Shown piece by piece: positions 1 to 3,573 of a DNA stretch of 5,625 bases. The notes beneath the pieces were generated by a model. The model was not told where the DNA came from, made no database searches, and saw nothing but the letters and a program-made list of their open reading frames with translations. Position 1 is the stretch's first letter, and each line of letters opens with the position of its first letter. A program made the translations under genes and the position numbers. The DNA lies in assembly GCA_003456765.1 (NCBI GenBank), contig DMOT01000234.1:1-5625 (forward strand). The letters run 5' to 3'. Source of the stretch: Bacillota bacterium (lineage in GTDB: Bacteria; Bacillota; DTU025).

Positions 1-1
1 C

Positions 2-52
2 ATCGAGGTCGAGGGGGCGACGGTGCAGAGACCTGACGTCCTCATTATTTGA
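2..52 (+). CDS. C-terminal tail of an unidentified upstream protein (partial)
   Basis: The window opens inside a frame that reads IEVEGATVQRPDVLII and stops at TGA 50-52. Of the three plus frames this one looks most like protein: it has alternating hydrophobic and charged residues, as in a terminal beta-strand, while the other two give arginine-rich or low-complexity strings. Sixteen residues are too few to name a family. A LacI-type regulator or another sugar-metabolism protein would fit the position ahead of a sugar operon, but that is a guess. A possible weak terminator follows directly. It could also be non-coding sequence that happens to be open for 48 bases. Confidence 0.35.
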   Translation: MEVEGATVQRPDVLII

Positions 53-55
53 TTG

Positions 56-79
56 AGGCCGGAGCGCGGCTTTCTCTCC
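56..79 (+). terminator. Possible weak intrinsic terminator after the upstream gene
   Basis: Positions 56-61 (AGGCCG) can pair with 67-72 (CGGCTT) to give a 6-bp stem with one G-U pair and a 5-base loop. A pyrimidine run, TTTCTCTCC, follows at 71-79. It begins four bases after the TGA at 50-52, where a terminator for the preceding gene would sit. The stem is short and the U-tract is interrupted by C, so termination would probably be partial. Confidence 0.3.
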
Positions 80-146
80 TGGCGGCGTCGGGATCTGGCA
101 TTTTCCTGTTGGGGCAGGCTGCGCCATTTTGTTCTGTCAACTTCAT

Positions 147-177
147 TTGAGATCTATATGCAAGTCTGTGCTATCAT
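147..177 (+). promoter_or_regulatory. Candidate sigma-70-type promoter with extended -10
   Basis: TGCTATCAT at 169-177 matches the extended -10 consensus TGnTATAAT at all but one base. TTGAGA at 147-152 could act as a -35 element, but its 19-bp spacer is long; extended -10 promoters depend less on the -35 box. Transcription would begin near 184, inside the palindrome at 175-191. Other hexamers in the A+T-rich stretch, such as TAGAAT at 252-257, lack a properly spaced partner, so this is the best candidate rather than a certain one. Confidence 0.4.
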
Positions 178-191
178 GCCTGCCAGGCATG
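175..191. promoter_or_regulatory. Perfect 17-bp palindrome, probable operator
   Basis: CATGCCTG (175-182) and CAGGCATG (184-191) are exact reverse complements around a single central C. The element overlaps the end of the candidate -10 box and the predicted start of transcription, the usual place for a repressor site. Dyads of about this size are bound by dimeric regulators such as LacI and GntR family members, but the sequence matches no operator consensus that I know, so the regulator is unassigned. The heptamer ATGCAAG occurs at 158-164 and again at 189-195, so one copy overlaps the right edge of the palindrome. Confidence 0.5.
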
Positions 192-320
192 CAAGAACCG
201 GAAACTTATGGACCAATTTGCCCTCGACAAGCAGGAATATACATAACGGCGTAGAATGTATAGGCTGACTTACTTTAAGAACTGAACATACATCATGTAG
301 ATCTGCAAGGCTGAATCTTA

Positions 321-346
321 TTCAGATACCCGGTTCAGATACCCGG
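321..346 (+). repeat. Exact 13-bp tandem duplication in the leader
   Basis: TTCAGATACCCGG occurs at 321-333 and again directly at 334-346 with no mismatch. The left copy shares bases with the inverted repeat CTGAAT (311-316)/ATTCAG (320-325), and CTGAAC (282-287) is the reverse complement of GTTCAG (333-338), so several CTGAA/TTCAG half-sites cluster here. The duplication may be a paired protein-binding site, part of alternative leader hairpins, or a neutral slippage product. It ends 70 bases before the SD sequence of the binding-protein gene. Confidence 0.6.
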
Positions 347-416
347 AGGTGGTTGTTGAGGTAGATTCCTTTCGACACCCGATGGCTTAGGTGAGGATGG
401 CATAGCAAACAACGAT

Positions 417-424
417 GAAGGAGG
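417..424 (+). promoter_or_regulatory. Strong SD sequence that fixes the binding-protein start
   Basis: GAAGGAGG is a near-perfect complement of the 16S rRNA 3' end. It lies 7 bases before GTG 432 but only 4 before the in-frame TTG 429, so GTG 432 is the preferred start. Confidence 0.75.
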
Positions 425-431
425 AATTTTG

Positions 432-1679
432 GTGAAGAAACTGCGCAGTCTGGCAATTGCGGTTATTGCAGTGTTTCTCATCTCCGGATTCACGATGGGA
501 GCTGCCAGCAAACCTGTGGTTCTGAGAGCGATGACCTGGGACTCTGCAGAAGGATCTGAGTGGGCAAGGGCTGTGTTCGAGAAGTTTGAAAAGATCAATC
601 CCAATATCAAGATTGAGCTACAGCCGATGCCTGACGGCTATGACGACAGATTGCTTACGAGTCTGGCAGCGGGCACCCCGCCAGATCTCTTCCTGGTGTG
701 GGACTATCCGTCCCTGGCCAGCCGCGGAGGGCTGGAGCCCCTGGACAAGTACGACATTAATTTCAGCGGGATCAACCCTGCACTGGTTGCATGGAACTCC
801 TACAATGGCCGCATTTATGGTATTCCCAAAGACTGGACCACGCAAGTCATCTGGTACAACAAGAAGGTCTTCGACCGCTACAAAGTAGCTTATCCACAGA
901 CTGGATGGACATGGGACGACTTCAGGAATACGGCGAAGACCCTGACACATGAGGGCGACAAGGTATGGGGCGCTGCCCTTTCCTTTGGCGATCCTTATGA
1001 TTGGCAGAACTGGTTCGTCATGGGCGGAGGCGACTATCTGTCTCCTGATGGCACTACTATGAAGGGCTACTTCGACAGCCCCGGCGCAATCAAGACGATG
1101 AAGTTCCTTACGGACATGGTTCTTGTGGACAAGGTTTCGCCTTCACGATCCATCTTGTCGGCATCTGGAGGCACCTATGCCATGTTCAGCTCGGGCAAAC
1201 TGGGAATGATCCACTCTGGAATGTGGTTCCTTGGCTACCTGAGCAGCAGGGGCCTTCCTGCCGACGATTATGGTGCAGTCGTTGTGCCGTCGCCTGCAGG
1301 CAGCAAGCCGGTTACCATGATGAATACTTCGGGCTGGGCTATGGCGGCAGCGTGCAAGAACAAGCAAGCCGCTGTCGAGGTTCTCAAGTTCCTTGCCGAG
1401 GAAGGCGGACAGACTCAGGGCGAAGCCGGATGGGCATTCCCCGTCTCCGAAAATGCCATAAAGGCAACGGGCTTGCTCGATGATCCGAACACGAGAGTAT
1501 TCTATGAATCACTCAGGTATGCTCTGAAGTCGCCCGGATTCCTGAGAACACCTGAGTACATGGAAAAGTGCAGTCAGTATGTGAGTGAGGCCTTCGACCT
1601 CGTCCTGTTGGAGAAGGCAACTCCTGAAGTAGCCATGAGGCAAGCAGTCAGCAAGTCTGAAAAGGCGTTTGGAAGATAG
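432..1679 (+). CDS. Extracellular solute-binding protein family 1, ABC sugar importer
   Basis: This is the substrate-capturing subunit of an ABC carbohydrate importer (SBP_bac_1 family), acting outside the cytoplasmic membrane and delivering sugar to the two permeases encoded next. From GTG 432 it has 415 residues, a normal length. Residues 1-25 form a signal peptide: MKKLR, a hydrophobic stretch at about 6-20, then MGAAS with likely cleavage after A24 or A25. There is no lipobox cysteine. Family signatures are AAGTPPDLFLVW (79-90), YGIPKDW (129-135), WYNKKVFD (141-148), GWTWDDF (158-164), a segment beginning FDSPGAIKTMKFL (214-226), and SGMWFLGYL (262-270). Many aromatic residues in the mature part suit stacking against sugar rings. 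Only two cysteines (C308, C380) are present. An 85-base gap containing a strong hairpin separates it from the first permease, which may keep this product in excess over the membrane subunits. The exact sugar cannot be inferred. The family assignment is secure. Confidence 0.95.
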   Translation: MKKLRSLAIAVIAVFLISGFTMGAASKPVVLRAMTWDSAEGSEWARAVFEKFEKINPNIKIELQPMPDGYDDRLLTSLAAGTPPDLFLVWDYPSLASRGGLEPLDKYDINFSGINPALVAWNSYNGRIYGIPKDWTTQVIWYNKKVFDRYKVAYPQTGWTWDDFRNTAKTLTHEGDKVWGAALSFGDPYDWQNWFVMGGGDYLSPDGTTMKGYFDSPGAIKTMKFLTDMVLVDKVSPSRSILSASGGTYAMFSSGKLGMIHSGMWFLGYLSSRGLPADDYGAVVVPSPAGSKPVTMMNTSGWAMAAACKNKQAAVEVLKFLAEEGGQTQGEAGWAFPVSENAIKATGLLDDPNTRVFYESLRYALKSPGFLRTPEYMEKCSQYVSEAFDLVLLEKATPEVAMRQAVSKSEKAFGR

Positions 1680-1688
1680 GACTCAATG

Positions 1689-1739
1689 AGAGGGAGACAC
1701 GATGCTATCCATGAAATGGCAAGCGGCGTGGCTCCCTCT
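1689..1739 (+). other. Long hairpin between binding-protein and permease genes
   Basis: AGAGGGAGACACG (1689-1701) pairs with CGTGGCTCCCTCT (1727-1739), giving a 13-bp stem with one A-G mismatch and a 25-base loop; two G-U wobbles could extend its base. It begins 9 bases after the stop of the binding-protein gene. No T-run follows, so it does not look like a Rho-independent terminator. In sugar operons such as malEFG of E. coli, a structure in this gap protects the upstream message and lowers expression of the membrane subunits; the same role is inferred here. The 5' arm contains AGGGAG, the SD of the mini-ORF whose ATG starts the loop. Confidence 0.65.
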
Positions 1740-1755
1740 TGCCATACGAAGGTAG
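1702..1755 (+). CDS. Possible 17-residue leader-type mini-ORF
   Basis: ATG 1702 lies 5 bases after AGGGAG (1691-1696), a good SD, and opens a 17-codon frame, MLSMKWQAAWLPLAIRR, ending at TAG 1753-1755. The stop touches the SD of the following permease (1754-1758), so ribosomes finishing here could be passed on. Its SD is in the 5' arm of the hairpin and its ATG begins the loop, so folding and translation would exclude each other. The peptide matches nothing I know. With so few codons it may be chance; the SD, the spacing and the position of the stop are the only evidence. Confidence 0.2.
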   Translation: MLSMKWQAAWLPLAIRR

Positions 1756-1758
1756 GTG
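1754..1758 (+). promoter_or_regulatory. SD sequence favouring the TTG start of the first permease
   Basis: AGGTG (part of AAGGTAGGTG, 1749-1758) lies 6 bases before TTG 1765. The in-frame GTG 1756 overlaps this SD, and the remaining GAAGG (1748-1752) is only 3 bases from it, so TTG 1765 is better placed. Confidence 0.55.
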
Positions 1759-1764
1759 TCGGCT

Positions 1765-2655
1765 TTGAGAAAGCTGAAACGAAGCACGCGTGAGGCCATT
1801 GAGGGTTATCTATTCATCTTGCCGTGGCTGATAGGACTCGTGGTCTTCACCGTCGGGCCAATAGTCGCAACACTCTTTATAAGCTGCACTGAATGGCAGC
1901 TGTTCGGGGCGCCAAAATGGGTTGGATTGGCAAACTACGTGAGGATGTTCAACGATCCGCTCTTCTACCAATCACTGAAAGTAACACTCTACTACACTCT
2001 GCTCAGTCTTCCGCTGGGATTGGCAGTAGGGCTTGCCTTGGCGCTTCTGCTCTTTCAGAATGTCAAGGGGCAGTCAATATTCAGGACGATATTCTATGTT
2101 CCGTCAGTTGTTCCCGCGGTGGCAAGTGCCACGATATGGATATGGATATACAATCCGGAGTTCGGCATCTTCAACTACATCCTGAGCAAGTTCGGTATAA
2201 CAGGGCCGGAGTGGCTCTACAGCACTGAATGGATTATCCCTGCTATTGCCATCATGGGTATCTGGGGAGCGGGTTCGACTATGGTTATCTACCTGGCAGG
2301 CCTGCAAAACATCCCTAGAATGTACTGGGAAGCGGCAACTGTCGATGGAGCCTCGAAGTGGCAACAGTTCTGGAAGATCACGCTCCCCCTGTTGAGCCCC
2401 ACAACCTTCTTCCTGTTTGTGACCGGACTTATCGGATCACTACAAACCTTCACTGCCGGGTACATAATGGGAGGCGGTGGCGGGCCGCTTAACGCGTCGC
2501 TTTTTTACTGCCTCTACATGTACCAGCAGGGGTGGAAGTGGTTCAACATGGGATATGCGTCAGCTCTGTCATGGGTGTTGTCTGTCATCATCTTCGTGCT
2601 TACGCTCTTTGTAGTCAAAGCATCGCGCTCCAGGGTCCAATATGATTTGATGTGA
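1765..2655 (+). CDS. ABC sugar transporter permease, MalF/UgpA type
   Basis: First of two inner-membrane channel subunits of a binding-protein-dependent sugar importer (BPD_transp_1 fold). From TTG 1765 it has 296 residues; an in-frame GTG at 1756 would add three. Six hydrophobic spans are visible at about 15-39, 76-97, 109-129, 156-180, 209-229 and 267-284, the normal number for this type. The cytoplasmic EAA loop that docks on the ATPase is intact: E189-A190-A191, D194-G195-A196, then I205 and L207-P208. The loop after span five has the glycine-rich GGGGGP (near 238-241) followed by ASLFYCLYMYQQGW, matching the usual GGP...YxYxxxF/W region of MalF-like proteins. It lacks the extra N-terminal helices and large periplasmic domain of E. 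coli MalF and so resembles UgpA/MsmF. The stop TGA overlaps the SD of the second permease, indicating close coupling. The family is secure; the sugar is unknown. Confidence 0.95.
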   Translation: MRKLKRSTREAIEGYLFILPWLIGLVVFTVGPIVATLFISCTEWQLFGAPKWVGLANYVRMFNDPLFYQSLKVTLYYTLLSLPLGLAVGLALALLLFQNVKGQSIFRTIFYVPSVVPAVASATIWIWIYNPEFGIFNYILSKFGITGPEWLYSTEWIIPAIAIMGIWGAGSTMVIYLAGLQNIPRMYWEAATVDGASKWQQFWKITLPLLSPTTFFLFVTGLIGSLQTFTAGYIMGGGGGPLNASLFYCLYMYQQGWKWFNMGYASALSWVLSVIIFVLTLFVVKASRSRVQYDLM

Positions 2656-2660
2656 GGTGG
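2655..2660 (+). promoter_or_regulatory. SD sequence of the second permease, overlapping the upstream stop
   Basis: AGGTGG begins at the last base of the first permease's TGA (2653-2655) and lies 5 bases before ATG 2666. An in-frame GTG at 2657 falls inside this SD and is therefore an unlikely start. Confidence 0.65.
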
Positions 2661-2665
2661 AACAG

Positions 2666-3487
2666 ATGCGCGCGCTAAGGAAAGTACCGCAATATGCGAT
2701 CCTGATACTCCTTTCGATAGTCTTCCTGATGCCGTTCTTGTGGATGCTGTCCACCTCCCTCAAAGGCGGCACTGACGACATATTCTCATATCCGCCGGAG
2801 TTCATCCCCAAGAGCTTCCACTGGGAGAACTACTCCAAGGTGCTGTCGATGTACCCATGGGGACAGTTTCTGAAGAACACCTGCTTGATAACGTTTATCA
2901 GCATGGGTGCAACGTTGCTCTCGTCGTCGATGGTGGCGTTTGCCTTTGCAAGGCTGCGGTTTCCAGGGAGGGAGAAGCTGTTCTGGCTCGTGCTGGCGAC
3001 CATGATGGTTCCGTACTATACAACACTGATACCCCAGTACATTCTCTTTACGAAGCTGGGGTGGGTCAACACTCTGAAGCCACTGATCGTTCCCAACTTC
3101 TTCGGGTCAGCTTTCTACATCTTCATGCTCAGGCAGTTCTTCATGGGCATCCCCCCTGAGCTTGACGACTCTGCCAGGATAGATGGGGCGAGCACGTGGC
3201 GCGTATTCTGGACAATCTACCTCCCCCTGGCCAAGCCGGCGATAATCACAGTCTGCATTCTGCAGTTCATGTCGGCATGGAGCGATTTCATAGGCCCACT
3301 AATATACCTCCATTCGGAGAAGAATTACACGCTTACACTGGCCTTGAACACGTTCAGAGGAATACACTACACCGACTGGCATTACCTTATGGCAGGCACT
3401 ATGATGGTATCCCTGCCATCGCTGGTCCTGTTCTTCTTTGCTCAGAACTACATCATAGGCGGAATCAGCATCAGCGGCATGAAATAG
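2666..3487 (+). CDS. ABC sugar transporter permease, MalG/UgpE type
   Basis: Second channel subunit, expected to pair with the preceding permease in the membrane. From ATG 2666 it has 273 residues, typical for the MalG/UgpE/MsmG group. Hydrophobic spans are at about 10-30, 71-95, 104-124, 140-160, 190-212 and 240-260. Family landmarks are PFLWMLSTSLK (23-33), ILFTKLGWVNT (126-136), and a C-terminus ending IIGGISISGMK, matching the usual G-[IV]-x-x-G-x-[MV]-K ending. The ATPase-docking loop is present as P163-P164-E165-L166-D167-D168-S169-A170, then D173-G174-A175 and L186-P187; the EAA triplet itself reads DSA, a variation tolerated in this family. Only 10 bases separate it from the first permease, so the two are surely co-transcribed and probably made in equal amounts. 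The hydrolase gene follows on the same strand after a short gap without an evident terminator. Confidence 0.95.
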   Translation: MRALRKVPQYAILILLSIVFLMPFLWMLSTSLKGGTDDIFSYPPEFIPKSFHWENYSKVLSMYPWGQFLKNTCLITFISMGATLLSSSMVAFAFARLRFPGREKLFWLVLATMMVPYYTTLIPQYILFTKLGWVNTLKPLIVPNFFGSAFYIFMLRQFFMGIPPELDDSARIDGASTWRVFWTIYLPLAKPAIITVCILQFMSAWSDFIGPLIYLHSEKNYTLTLALNTFRGIHYTDWHYLMAGTMMVSLPSLVLFFFAQNYIIGGISISGMK

Positions 3488-3519
3488 GTATGCCGCCGGG
3501 CGGTGCCATGAGGGTTCCT

Positions 3520-3534
3520 AAGGGCAGGTAGTTG
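3520..3534 (+). promoter_or_regulatory. SD sequence with alternative TTG start for the hydrolase
   Basis: AAGGG (3520-3524) lies 7 bases before TTG 3532, the first codon after the in-frame TAG at 3529-3531. Starting here would add 14 residues (MCQTAVDEGVKVAA) to the hydrolase. ATG 3574 has a weaker context, with GAGGG at 3553-3557 lying 16 bases upstream. The choice between the two is open. Confidence 0.35.
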
Positions 3535-3573
3535 TGCCAGACGGCGGTTGACGAGGGTGTGAAAGTTGCGGCT

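Larger units (their letters stand above)
53..431 (+). promoter_or_regulatory. Gene-free control region and leader of the sugar-uptake operon
   Basis: No convincing gene is found in these 379 bases. The part from about 140 to 330 is visibly richer in A+T than the flanking genes, as expected of a promoter region. In order it carries a weak terminator-like hairpin (56-79), an extended -10 promoter candidate (169-177), a perfect palindrome over the predicted start of transcription (175-191), an 11-bp palindrome TACATCATGTA (289-299), a 6-bp inverted repeat CTGAAT/ATTCAG (311-325), a 13-bp tandem duplication (321-346), and the SD sequence of the binding-protein gene (417-424). If the 169-177 promoter is real, the mRNA leader is about 250 nt, long enough for RNA-level control, but I recognise no known riboswitch in it. 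Confidence 0.6.

Noticed and set aside
1..45. Possible start of a divergent minus-strand gene (ATG at 45-43)
   Set aside because: No SD lies on its upstream side and the translation MRTSGLCTVAPSTSM is low in complexity; the plus-frame tail ending at 52 is more protein-like.
53..268. 71-codon plus-strand open frame from TTG 53 across the control region
   Set aside because: It has no SD, its translation is rich in Arg, Trp and Cys without domain character, and it runs through the promoter candidate and the palindrome.
415..435. Six-codon ORF MKEEFW whose stop overlaps GTG 432
   Set aside because: The ATG is embedded just before the SD and has no SD of its own; it is best explained as chance from the purine-rich SD region.
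335..610. 91-codon minus-strand open frame overlapping the start of the binding-protein gene
   Set aside because: It is antisense to the well-supported signal peptide and N-terminus, and no family is recognisable.
1689..1745. Rho-independent terminator after the binding-protein gene
   Set aside because: The stem is strong but no T-run follows, and the permease genes downstream need read-through; it is kept as an intergenic hairpin instead.
3490..3531. 13-codon ORF MPPGGAMRVPKGR between the second permease and the hydrolase
   Set aside because: It has no SD and is simply the hydrolase frame upstream of its in-frame TAG; the GC-rich CCGCCGGGCGG at 3493-3503 gives only a 4-bp stem and is not a terminator.
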